A stretch of DNA of 64,000 nucleotides from Unio delphinus (taxonomy: Eukaryota; Mollusca; Bivalvia; Unionida; Unionidae), in the NCBI GenBank assembly GCA_029339505.1, contig JAQISU010000163.1:2790001-2854000 (forward strand). Direction: 5' to 3'. The notes under the pieces are model-generated. The model was not told the DNA's origin, searched no databases, and saw nothing but the letters and a program-made list of their open reading frames with translations. Made by a program: the position numbers and the translations under genes. Positions 1-55,059 of the stretch are shown in pieces (position 1 is the stretch's first letter; every line of letters starts with the position of its first letter).

Positions 1-3000
1 TAGATAAATGTGTTAAAATTCTATATTGTCTTTATGCTAGATAAATGTGTTAACATTCTATATTGTCTTTATGCTAGATCAATGAGTTAAAATTCTATAT
101 TGTCTTTATGCTAGATCAATGAGTTAACATTCTATATTGTCTTTATGCTAGATAAATGTGTTAACATTCTATATTGTCTTTATGCTAGATTAATGAGTTA
201 AAATTCTATATTGTCTTTATGCTAGATAAATGTGTTAAAATTCTATATTGTCAATATGCTAGATAAATGTGTTAACATTCTATATTGTCTTTATGCTAGA
301 TCAATGTGTTAAAATTTTATATTGTCTTTATGCTAGATCAATGAGTTAACATTCTATATTGTCTTTAAGCTAGATAAATGTGTTAACATTCTATATTGTC
401 TTTATGCTAGATTAATGAGTTAAAATTCTATATTGTCTTTATGCTAGATAAATGTGTTAAAATTCTATATTGTCTTTATGCTAGATAAATGTGTTAACAT
501 TCTATGTTGTCTTTATGCTAGATCAATGAGTTAAAATTCTATATTGTCTTTATGCTAGATCAATGAGTTAAAACTTTATATTGTCTCTATGCTAGAAAAA
601 TGTGTCAACATTCTATATTGTCTTTATGCTAGATAAATGTGTTAAAATTCTATATTGTCAATATGCTAGATAAATGTGTTAACATTCTATATTGTCTTTA
701 TGCTAGATCAATGTGTTAAAATTCTATATTGTCTTTATGTTAGATCAATGAGTTAACATTCTATATTGTCTTTAAGCTAGATAAATGTGTTAAAATTCTA
801 TATTGTCTTTATGCTAGATAAATGTGTTAAAATTCTATATTGTCTTTATGCTAGATAAATGTGTTAACATTCTATATTGTCTTTATGGTAGATCAATGAG
901 TTAAAATTCTATATTGTCTTTATGCTAGATCAATGAGTTAAAACTTTATATTGTCTCTATGCTAGATAAATGTGTTAACATTCTATATTGTCTTTATGCT
1001 AGATAAATGTGTTAACATTCTATATTGTCTTTATGCTAGATTAATAAGTTAAAATTCTATATTGTCTTTATGCTAGATAAATGTGTTAAAATTCTATATT
1101 GTCTTTATGCTAGATAAATGTGTTAACATTCTATATTGTCTTTATGCTAGATCAATGAGTTAAAATTCTATATTGTCTTTATGCTAGATCAATGAGTTAA
1201 AACTTTATATTGTCTCTATGCTAGATAAATGTGTTAACATTCTATATTGTCTTTATGCTAGATAAATGTGTTAAATATTCTATATTGTCTTTATGCTAGA
1301 TCAATGTGTTAAAATTCTATATTGTCTCTATGCTAGATCAATGTGTTAACATCCTATATTGTCTATATGCTAGATTAATGAGCTAAATATTCTATATTGT
1401 CTTTATACAAGATAAATGTGTTAAAATTCTATATTGTCAATATGCTAGATAAATGTGTTAACATTCTATATTGTCTTTATGCTAGATCAATGTGTTATAA
1501 TTCTATATTGTTTTTATGCTAGATAAATGTGTTAAAATTCTATATTGTCTTTTTGCTAGATCAATGAGTTAAAATTCTATATTGTCTTTATGCTAGATAA
1601 ATGTGTTAATATTCTATATTGTCTTTATGCTAGATAAATGTGTTAAAATTCTATATTGTTAATATGCTAGATCAATGTGTTAAAATTCTATATTGTCTTT
1701 ATGCTAGATAAATGTGTTAAAATTCTATATTGTCTTTATGCTAGATCAATGTGTTAACATTCTTTATTGTCTTTAAGCTAGATCAATGAGTTAAAATTCT
1801 ATATTGTCTTTATGCTTGATCAAGGTGTTAACATTCTTTATTGTCTTTAAGCTAGATCAATGAGTTAAAATTCTAAATTGTCTTTATGCTAGATCAATGA
1901 GTTAACATTCTATATTGTCTTTATGCTAGATAAATGTGTTAAAATTCTATATTGTCAATATGCTAGATAAATGTGTTAATATTCTATATTGTCTTCATGC
2001 TAGATAAATGTGTTAACATTCTATATTGTCAATATGCTAGATAAATGTGTTAATATTCTATATTGTCTTTATGCTAGATAAATGTGTTAACATTCTATAT
2101 TGTCTTTATGCTAGATAAATGTGTTAAAATTCTATATTGTCAATATGCTAGATAAATGTTTTAACATTCTATATTGTCTTTATGCTAGATCAATGAGTTA
2201 AAATTCTATATTGTCTTTATGCTAGATAAATGTGTTAACATTCTATATTGTCTTTATGCTAGATAAATGTGTTAAAATTCTATATTGTCAATATGCTAGA
2301 TAAATGTGTTAACATTCTATATTGTCTTTATGCTAGATCAATGTGTTAAAATTCTATATTGTCTTTATGCTAGATAAATGTGTTAAAATTCTATATTGTC
2401 TTTATGCTAGATCAATGTGTTAACATTCTATATTGTCTTTAAGCTAGATCAATGAGTTAAAATTCTATATTGTCTTTATGCTAGATCAATGTGTTAACAT
2501 TCTATATTGTCTTTAAGCTAGATCAATGAGTTAAAATTCTATATTGTCTTTATGCTAGATCAATGAGTTAAAATTCTATATTGTCTTTATGCTAGATAAA
2601 TGTGTTAACATTCTATATTGTCTTTATGCTAGATAAATGTGTTAAAATTCTATATTGTCTTTATGCTAGATAAATGTGTTAAAATTCTATATTGTCTTTA
2701 TGCTAGATAAATGTGTTAACATTCTATATTGTCTTTATGCTAGATAAATGTGTTAACATTCTATATTGTCTTTATGCTAGATAAATGTGTTAACATTCTA
2801 TATTGTCTTTATGCTAGATCAATGAGTTAAAACTTTATATTGTCTTTATGCTAGATAAATGTGTTAAAATTCTATATTGTCTTTATGCTAGATAAATGTG
2901 TTAACATTCTATATTGTCTTTATGCTAGATAAATGTGTTAACATTCTATATTGTCTTTATGCTAGATCAATGAGTTAATATTCTATATTGTCTTTATGCT

Positions 3001-6000
3001 AGATAAATGTGTTAAATATTCTATATTGTCTTTATGCTAGATCAATGAGTTAAAATTCTATATTGTCTTTATGCTAGATAAATGTGTTAACATTCTATAT
3101 TGTCTTTATGCTAGATAAATGTGTTAACATTCTATATTGTCTTTATGCTAGATAAATGTGTTAACATTCTATATTGTCTTTATGCTAGATAAATGTGTTA
3201 AATATTCTATATTGTCTTTATGCTAGATCAATGAGTTAAAATTCTATATTGTCTTTATGCTAGATAAATGTGTTAAAATTCTATATTGTCTTTATGGTAG
3301 ATAAATGTGGTAACATTCTATATTGTCTTTATGCTAGATAAATGTGTTAAATATTCTATATTGTCTTTATGCTAGATCAATGAGTTAAAACTTTATATTG
3401 TCTTTATGATAGATAAATGTGTTAATATTCTATATTATCATTATGCTAGATAAATGTGTTAAATATTCTATATTGTCTTTATGTTAGGTCAATGAGTTAA
3501 AATTCTATATTGTCTTTATGCTAGATCAATGAGTTAAAACTTTATATTGTCTCTATGCTAGATAAATGTGTTAAATATTCTATATTGTCTTTATACTAGA
3601 TAAATGTGTTAAAATTCTATATTGTCAATATGCTAGATAAATGTGTTAAATATTCTATATTGTCTTTATGCTAGATAAATGTGTTAACATTCTATATTGT
3701 CTTTATGCTAGATAAATGAGTTAAAATTCTATATTGTCTTTATGCTAGATCAATGAGTTAAAACTTTATATTGTCTTTATGCTAGATAAATGTGTTAAAA
3801 TTCTATATTGTCTTTATGATAGATAAATGTGTTAATATTCTATATTGTCTTTATGCTAGATCAATGAGTTAAAATTCTATATTGTCTTTATGCTAGATAA
3901 ATGTGTTAACATTCTATATTGTCTTTATGCTAGATAAATGTGTTAAAATTCTATATTGTCTTTATGCTAGATAAATGTGTTAAAATTCTATATTGTCTTT
4001 ATGCTAGATTAATCAGTTAAAATTCTATATTGTCTTTATGCTAGATAAATGTGTTAACATTCTATATTGTCAATATGCTAGATAAATGTGTTAATATTCT
4101 ATATTGTCTTTATGCTAGATCAATGAGTTAAAATTCTATATTGTCTTTATGCTAGATAAATGTGTTAAAATTCTATATTGTCTTTATGCTAGATAAATGT
4201 GTTAACATTCTATATTGTCTTTATGTTAGATTAATCAGTTAAAATTCTATATTGTCTTTATGCTAGATAAATGTGTTAAAAATTCTATATTGTCTTTATG
4301 CTAGATAAATGTGTTAACATTCTATATTGTCTTTATGCTAGATAAATGTGTTAAAATTCTATATTGTCTTTATGCTAGATAAATGTGTTAAAATTCTATA
4401 TTGTCTTTATGCTAGATAAATGTGTTAAAATTCTATATTGTCTTTATGCTAGATAAATGTGTTAAAATTCTATATTGTCTTTATGATAGATAAATGTGTT
4501 AACATTCTATATTGTCTTTATGCTAGATCAATGAGTTAAAATTCTATATTGTCTTTATGCTAGATAAATGTGTTAAAATTCTATATTGTCTTTATGCTAG
4601 ATAAATGTGTTAAAATTCTATATTGTCTTTATGATAGATAAATGTGGTAACATTCTATATTGTCTTTATGCTAGATCAATGAGTTAAAATTCTATATTGT
4701 CTTTATGCTAGATAAATGTGTTAAAATTCTATATTGTCTTTATGCTAGATAAATGTGTTAATATTCTTTATTGTCTTTATGCTAGATCAATGAGTTAAAA
4801 TTCTATATTGTCTTTATGCTAGATAAATGTGTTAAAATTCTGTATTGTCTTTATGCTAGATAAATGTGTTAACATTCTATATTGTCTGTATGCTAGATAA
4901 ATGTGTTAAATATTCTATATTGTCTTTATGCTAGATCAATGAGTTAAAATTCTATATTGTCTCTATGCTAGATAAATGTGTTAAAATTCTATATTGTCTT
5001 TATGCTAGATAAATGTGTTAACATTCTATATTGTCTTTATGCTAGATAAATGTGTTAAATATTCTATATTGTCTTTATGCTAGATCAATGAGTTAAAATT
5101 CTATATTGTCTCTATGCTAGATAAATGTGTTAAAATTCTATATTGTCTTTATGCTAGATAAATGTGTTAACATTCTATATTGTCTTTATGCTAGATCAAT
5201 GAGTTAAAATTCTATATTGTCTCTATGCTAGATAAATGTGTTAAAATTCTATATTGTCTTTATGCTAGATAAATGTGTTAACATTCTATATCGTCTTTTT
5301 GCTAGATCAATGAGTTAAAATTCTATATTGTCTTTATGCTAGATCAATGAGTTAAAATTCTATATTGTCTTTATGCTAGATAAATGAGTTAAAATTCTAT
5401 ATTGTCTTTATGCTAGATAAATGTGTTAAAATTCTATATTGTCTCTATGCTATATAAATGTGTTAACATTCTATATTGTCTCTTTGCTAGATAAATGTGT
5501 TAACATTCTTTATTGTCTTTATGCTAGATAAATGTGTTAATATTCTATATTGTCTTTATACTAGATAAATGTGTTAAAATTCTATATTGTCTCTCTGCTA
5601 GATAAATGTGTTAACATTCTATATTGTCTTTATGCTAGATAAATGTGTTAATATTCTATATTGTCTTTATGCTAGATAAATGTGTTAATATTCTATATTG
5701 TCTTTATACTAGATAAATGTGTTAATATTCTATATTGTCTTTATGCTAGATAAATGTGTTAATATTCTATATTGTCTTTATGCTAGATAAATGTGTTAAC
5801 ATTCTATATTGTCTTTATGCTAGATAAATGTGTTAAAATTCTATATTGTCTTTATGCTAGATAAATGTGTTAACATTCTATATTGTCTTTATGCTAGATA
5901 AATGTGTTAACATTTTATATTGTCTTTATACTAGATAAATGTGTTAACATTCTATATTGTCTTTATGCTAAATAAATGTGTTAACATTCTATATTGTCTT

Positions 6001-7371
6001 TATGCTAGATAAATGTGTAAACATTCTATATTGTCTTTATGCTAGATAAATGTGTTAACATTCTATATTGTCTTTATGCTAGATAAATGTGTTAACAAAT
6101 GTGTTAACATTCTATATTGTCTTTATACTAGATAAATGTGTTAACATTCTATATTGTCTTTATGCTAGATAAATGTGTTAACATTCTATATTGTCTTTAT
6201 ACTAGATAAATGTGTTAACATTCTATATTGTCTTTATACTAGATAAGTGTGTTAATATTCTATATTGTTTTTATGCTAGATAAATGTGTTAATATTCTAT
6301 ATTGTCTTTATGCTAGATAAATGTGTTAACATTCTATATTGTCTTTATGCTAGATAAATGTGTTAACATTCTATATTGTCTTTATGCTAGATAAATGTGT
6401 TAACATTCTATATTGTCTTTATGCTAGATAAATGTGTTAACATTCTATATTGTCTTTATGCTAGATAAATGTGTTAACATTCTGTATTGTCTTTATGCTA
6501 GATCAATGAGTTAAAATTCTATATTGTCTTTATGCTAGATAAATGTGTTAATATTCTGTATTGTCTTTATGCTAGATAAATGTGTTAACATTCTATATTG
6601 TCTTTATGCTAGATAAATGTGTTAACATTCTATATTGTCTTTATGCTAGATAAATGAGTTATCATTCTATATTGTCTTTATGCTAGATAAATGTGTTAAC
6701 ATTCTATATTGTCTTTATGCTAGATAAATGTGTTAACATTCTATATTGTCTTTATGCTAGATAAATATGTTAACATTCTATATTGTCTTTATACTAGATA
6801 AATGTGTTAACATTCTATATTGTCTTTATACTAGATAAATGTGTTATCATTCTATATTGTCTTTATGCTAGATAAATGTGTTAACATTCTATATTGTCTT
6901 TATGCTAGATAAATGTGTTAACATTCTATATTGTCTTTATGCTAGATAAATATGTTAACATTCTATATTGTCTTTATGCTAGATAAATGTGTTAACATTC
7001 TATATTGTCTTTATGCTAGATAAATGTGTTAACATTCTATATTGTCTTTATGCTAGATAAATGTGTTAACATTCTATATTGTCTTTATGCTAGATAAATG
7101 TGTTAACATTCTATATTGTCTTTATGCTAGATAAATGTGTTAACATTCTATATTGTCTTTATGCTAGATAAATGTGTTAACATTCTATATTGTCTTTATA
7201 CTAGATAAATGTGTTATCATTCTATATTGTCTTTATGCTAGATAAATGTGTTAACATTCTATATTGTCTTTATGCTAGATAAATGTGTTAACATTCTATA
7301 TTGTCTTTATGCTAGATAAATATGTTAACATTCTATATTGTCTTTATACTAGATAAATGTGTTAATATTCT
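1..7371. repeat. 37-bp satellite array, about 199 copies, truncated by window edge
   Basis: Unit tagataaatgtgttaaaat followed by tctatattgtctttatgc, 37 bp, with some 38-bp units (ttaaatattc). Variants differ mainly at two places: ataaatgtgtta versus tcaatgagtta, and taaaattc versus taacattc (the latter makes a GTTAAC palindrome). Some units have gtcaatatgc. The left part (1 to about 5,500) mixes variants; the right part (about 5,600-7,371) is much more uniform. One unit near 6,090 has an internal 11-bp duplication. The array ends abruptly at 7,371. No coding frame is possible because 37 is not a multiple of three and stops occur in each unit. Confidence 0.97.
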
Positions 7372-9252
7372 GTTAGATTAAACTAAGTAACAAAAAAGAG
7401 AATATATAATATTTTCAGTTAAATCCCAAATAGTTGCAAAATTTCAATCCTAAGCCTAAATGCGTAGAGTTCCTAATGAATTAAAGTGTTATTCTTATTG
7501 AGTGCTAATTCTGAACATGATGATGAACCAGTAATGTAGAATGTGATAATGTGCCAACAGTCTTGATGTAGACATTGGTAAAATTCGAAATATCCTTGAC
7601 TGAATTCACAATACTCACATAATATTGATTTAGTCTGAAAATAATGAGCACATTGTAATTCCAGTGAATAATTTCAGCAAATAAATCCCTCAAACATTAA
7701 CAGAAATTGAAATTGATTCCACGAAGTCTTATGTAAATACGTAAATGAGCAATTTGGAGGTAAACTACATTTCCATGACAAGCTAAGAAAGGGAAGGTTA
7801 TGGTCAATTTATAAAAAAGTTCTCAAACAACTTGCTGCTAGAATAGTATTAATTTCTAGGGAAAAAAACTAGACTCAAACTAAACATTTGTAAACATGTT
7901 TACCCCAATTATAATGAATAATGATCTTGATAAATAATCAAAATTCACACAGTAATATTAGCTATGTATTGCTTTCCAAACAATAATATTTTTACTAGGT
8001 AGCCTTAAACTCAGTTATTGTCCAAGTATAATCGTATAATAAAGATGCACATAACAAATAATCACGACAAAAGCCAATATTCAATATCAATTAAACATAC
8101 AAAACAAAACTAATATTTGTATATAGATTACGGGTTATTGTCGTTTGTCATTATTATTATTATTCCAAACACAGTCACTTTGCTATCGATATGAAGTTAC
8201 TTCCATTGATGTATTAACTTATGTCATTGTCTCATTGATTACGGGTTTTATTCACATTGATGGATACAGATTAAATCTTTCTGTAAGTACCCATTGCTGG
8301 AAACAGAATGTAGCCCAATGTCGCCCATGCCTTGTGACTGTGAACTCTAGTTGATTCGTATTATTTTTCTGTTTCGCGTCTGTTTTATTCTTTCTATCTT
8401 CAGTTTATTAGGAATAAAGTAATCAATCATAGGAACATGTATTTTATCACCAAGATGAAACTACTTCGTTTTGGAAATGAACAAGAAGATTTCTGAGCTA
8501 ATTTTATGTTAAATAGATTGATGAAAGATTAATGTGTGAAAACTTTCCAATAAACGTTAGGGATTAATCAAATATTTCTATTACTTTCAGCAATTTGAGT
8601 ACCTTTTAATATTTCAACGACCTCCAAGTAGTTATGGGGTTCACGGAACTATGATATGGAAAAAGAGTCTGCAATGAGTGACGATGAAATACAGCTTGTG
8701 TTTTGCCAGACAGGATTGGTTAATACTGAAAGTTAGATTTTAATTAAAGAATTTGTGTAGGGCATATCCAAGTGGTAAGTAAAAAGAACACAAACATTTT
8801 GTTTTATTTTGAAATTTCAGTCCTATAACACTCTTCGATTCTGAAAACTCATTAGTAAAACTAGCATGTGATTTTTGTTGCAGAATTGAAAGCACGTTTC
8901 AAGTACGTGTAAATACCGACAATGCCATTATGAATGTCTCTATACTAAAGCCATCATCAAGGATGTATCTATACTGACTAATACGGGGTTAATCACGAGC
9001 ATTCAGATATTTAAAATCTTTGAATTTTTAATAACGTGGCGTTTTAATATGTTTGCAATGGAAACTGATCTAGTACCATACACCCTAAAACGCTTCATAA
9101 ATCTACACGTTATCTCAAACGAAGACACACTGACGTTCACGTATGTCATATTTTGACTTGATACTTACAGTTTCAATTGTGGAACATCCATGGTAAAATC
9201 ATATCATTCTCATGTGATAACATTATCAACCTTTTATGTTGACGACAGGATG
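7372..9252. other. AT-rich intergenic or intronic sequence, nothing recognised
   Basis: Unique-looking AT-rich DNA between the satellite and the last receptor exon found. The missing TM7/C-tail exon should lie here or beyond the window. I looked on the minus strand for the F-C-x-x-N-x-E-V motif of class B receptors and found no convincing match. Confidence 0.5.
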
Positions 9253-9306
9253 TGACAATAGCCATCTTACCTGTAAAGATACAACCAGTGACAATAGCCA
9301 TCTTAC

Positions 9307-9324
<18 letters not shown>
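9253..9324. repeat. Two-copy 36-bp tandem duplication over a splice donor
   Basis: Copies 9,253-9,288 and 9,289-9,324 differ at a single base. Each holds, on the minus strand, the last 18 coding bases of the TM6/7 exon, its donor gtaaga and 18 bp of intron. Confidence 0.95.
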
Positions 9325-51867
<42,543 letters not shown>

Positions 51868-52860
51868 CTGTTGTAGAAAAAGAAAACACGATACTATAAA
51901 GATCGGACATGTGGTCCAATATTTTTACCTAAAGCTGTGTTGCACAAGATTGTCAGGTGTAAACTTTAATGAACAAAATTTATTGAAGTTTCACGTGCAT
52001 AGAAGCTATTTCTATATGATCTATGTTATGTAGACGCTCGTGAACGGCCTATGACTATATTTAATGACCAACTCGATCATGTTTTGGTTATTTATGACCA
52101 AAATCCTCACTTCCTTTGATGTAATGATTTGGAATTTAGAGATGATATCGGGTTGGCGTTGATGCCATTCCATATTGTGCTATAAAATCCTTTTACATCT
52201 TTTGGTTTACTTTTGTCAAATATAGGTGTTGATTTTCATTGCGGATCAATCCACATCAATGTTTGATTATCATTCTTAAAGAAATAATTAGTCAGGTTGT
52301 GTTGGTATGGCTAATTTCTTTCCTTTAATCCTAACTGCAGAAAATCCTGGCAAAGTTTTTGCTGAATGTATGTAGGATTCATACAAGACAACGTGTGCAG
52401 TCGATAAGCCTACAGTTAAGAATGATTTTGTGGTGGCCCTGATGCTAACCCAATCCTGTTTTTAATCGATTCAGCTGACGGCGCATGCGTTTGAACGTTT
52501 ACATAACACGCGAATATATTCGTGCTGATTAAGCTGTTGACATCAAATAAAAACAGAAAATTAAGTTTATATCTTTAGTTTTATAGAACACTGCAAAATG
52601 GCTCATTAGGTTATTTTAATAATTCTTTTTTACAAAGAGGTAGCATAAATCTTCGTTTTCAGTATTAGAAGATGCATCTACCATCAATCCAAATGTGAAA
52701 ACTGCTTTTGTAAATGAAACAGAGAAAGCGGAGCTAAAACTGAGTAGTTATTCAGGAAATCACTCTATATGGAATATGTTAATTTTAGGGGTGTGAAAAG
52801 CACAATAATTCTCAGCTTCACATTGTTTGACCCATCCAGCAACTAACTGTGATAACCTGA
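51868..52860. other. Sequence upstream of the first receptor exon found
   Basis: No signal-peptide exon or promoter recognised. Confidence 0.4.
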
Positions 52861-52864
52861 TATT

Positions 52865-53205
52865 TTCCATTTTGTATTACGAATTAGTATTTTCCATTTT
52901 GTATTACTAAGTAGTAATTTCCATTTTGCATTACTAATTAGTACTTTCCTATTTTGTGTTACTAAGTGTAATGATTTCCATTTTGTACTACTAATTGTTT
53001 TTTTTCTCTTTCCAGTTTGTATTACTAAGTGATATTTTCCATTTGCATTACTAAGTGATATTTTCCATTTGTATTACTAAGTGATATTTTCCATTTGTAT
53101 TACTAAGTGATATTTTCCATTTGTATTACTAAGTGGTATTTTTCATTTTATATTACGAAGTGTAGTAATTTCCATCTTGTATTACTAAGTAGTAATGTAC
53201 AGCCA
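52865..53205. repeat. Degenerate tandem repeat, 23-28 bp unit
   Basis: About 13 units of tattttccatttgtattactaagtg form, most regular at 53,030-53,140. Confidence 0.92.
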
Positions 53206-53374
53206 AACAAGCGTCAGTTGAAGATGCGGTCAGGCATTTGTCCATTTGATACTAATTAAGCCAATATGTGTTTCTTTCATGGACGCTTATAACACAACAT
53301 TTTTGCGGTCATGGGTACAATATGCGCATATTATTGTACTTTGAATAAAGATGGTTGAAATGCCTTATGCATCA

Positions 53375-53419
53375 CACAAACACACACACGCACGCACACA
53401 CACACACACACACACACAA
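53375..53419. repeat. (CA)n microsatellite
   Basis: CA run with CG interruptions. Confidence 0.97.
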
Positions 53420-54160
53420 TAATTTATGCAAATAATATTCCATGCTTACATAGTTTGAAGAATTTAAATCGCAAACTAATGTTGTGTCATACATTCTGAA
53501 TGTTGAAACAAAAAGGAAAACAAATATACAGTCTATATGATCCTGAACTCCAACGACTCGTGATAAAAGCCAGAACGTGTGAATAAACTGGATGGTGTCA
53601 TATGTTTTCATTTTTCCTTTTCGCAGATCTGCGTGAATCTTCAGGAGTCTCGCCTCATTAATATAGCTCGGATGGAGATAAATTAACCGACAACCAACTT
53701 TCTTAGTATTTTTCAATGACTATTTGAAGGCTGCTAAATTCTGACGTCAAAGTAGAAATATATTCTTCTCTTTTAAGACATACAAACACATTGGATTTTC
53801 TGTCGAATGAAACTGCATTCTCAGCAACAATGCACCAACTAAACTTAAAATTTTATTCAGTCGATCCAATGTATTCTTTGTCTTGACATTAAAGCTAGCA
53901 AAATATCTGTGGGAATGGAGTTATGTATAGCAGACAAGAAGCACAATGTACAAAATAGTAATAATGTGATCTGAGAATTGGTCGATATATCCCAATTTGA
54001 TACAATAAAGTTTAAATCTATAAACTTGTCAGTATTTCGCACCTTTTATATTAATGTACAAATAGCAAATTTCAAGTAATCAGTCTGCCACGAGCTCGAA
54101 ATTAATTTGAAAGCATTTTTATAAGAAATTGGCATCCATGTATGATCTAACATCGTGGCA
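53420..54160. other. Nothing recognised
   Basis: AT-rich; the open frame at 53,372-53,716 (-) includes the CA run and has no family match. Confidence 0.4.
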
Positions 54161-54167
54161 TTGAAGG

Positions 54168-54445
54168 CGTCACGGTACTAACTCCCATAGTGAACATATG
54201 GAAATATCATAATATTCAATTTTCAACAACTTAAACTTTTCAGGGTGCTAATGATCGGACCTATATTTCTCCATGCACAGCTATCCTTGGTGCAAGCTTC
54301 TGTGTGGAGAACGCCATATGAGGCGAGGCATTTTTGTATCGACACGTGCATGAAGCACGTGTCATTGATTCTGCACCAAATGAATCAGGCGCTACTCTCA
54401 TTTGTTAGTACTCCTATGTCAAGCCTGTAAAATTACTAAAATTGC
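54168..54445. repeat. Dispersed repeat, copy 1 of 2
   Basis: About 280 bp, from gtcacggtactaact to gtaaaattactaaaatt, matches 59,459-59,735 in the same orientation at roughly 80% or better by eye. Both copies hold a similar plus-strand open frame of about 60-70 codons (ATG near 54,245), but frame-length differences and the lack of any domain argue against coding. Element type unknown; no terminal inverted repeats seen. Confidence 0.85.
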
Positions 54446-55059
54446 ATCAAGAGAATATTGTCTATATTTTAAAAAGATTACTGATAGGATAAGCTCTCAA
54501 CAGATATTTTTACTAAAATTTTAATTTTTATTATTAACCAATTATGGACCTCAAAACCTTTATATTATCTATAATGTGTTCACCCATTTCTAGACTGGTT
54601 GACAGTTCTTCCATATCATTAGTATCGTGTGTCCTATAAGCAGATTTTTTCTTTCATATAAAAGACGTAATTTACTCTTTGATAATAGACAATAATTGTA
54701 GGAAATAATTAGCCATGATTGTGCAAGGATAACAGTCAATGGCATTTTCTGTGATATCACTGTATTTAGTTAAATTGCATTCGCATTACATGTGGCTGTG
54801 TTGTATTGTACATTTTAGTGGCTTATTCATGTTATTAAAATAATAGTTTTCTGGATTTGTATTGTTATGTTATCTTTCTATCTTTTAAACCAAGCAAATA
54901 AAAGGTCAAAATGATTAGAGGCTATTACCCTTATGTGACTAAGACAAATACACAATATTTATGAATCATCAGAGATGCTGACATTTCCAAATTTATTAAA
55001 AATATCAACACATGTGATTGATCAACTCCATATCTTAACAAAAAGGAATACAAGCCAAG
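54446..55059. other. Nothing recognised
   Basis: Very AT-rich. Confidence 0.4.

Noticed and set aside
1..7371. CRISPR-like array
   Set aside because: Units are contiguous 37-bp repeats with no unique spacers, in an animal genome; it is a satellite.
8270..8530. FCFQQWVLTER and HFQNEVVSSW (minus strand) as the end of receptor TM7
   Set aside because: Each resembles part of the F-C-x-x-N-x-E-V motif, but neither has an acceptor in phase 0, a preceding hydrophobic helix, or both halves of the motif.
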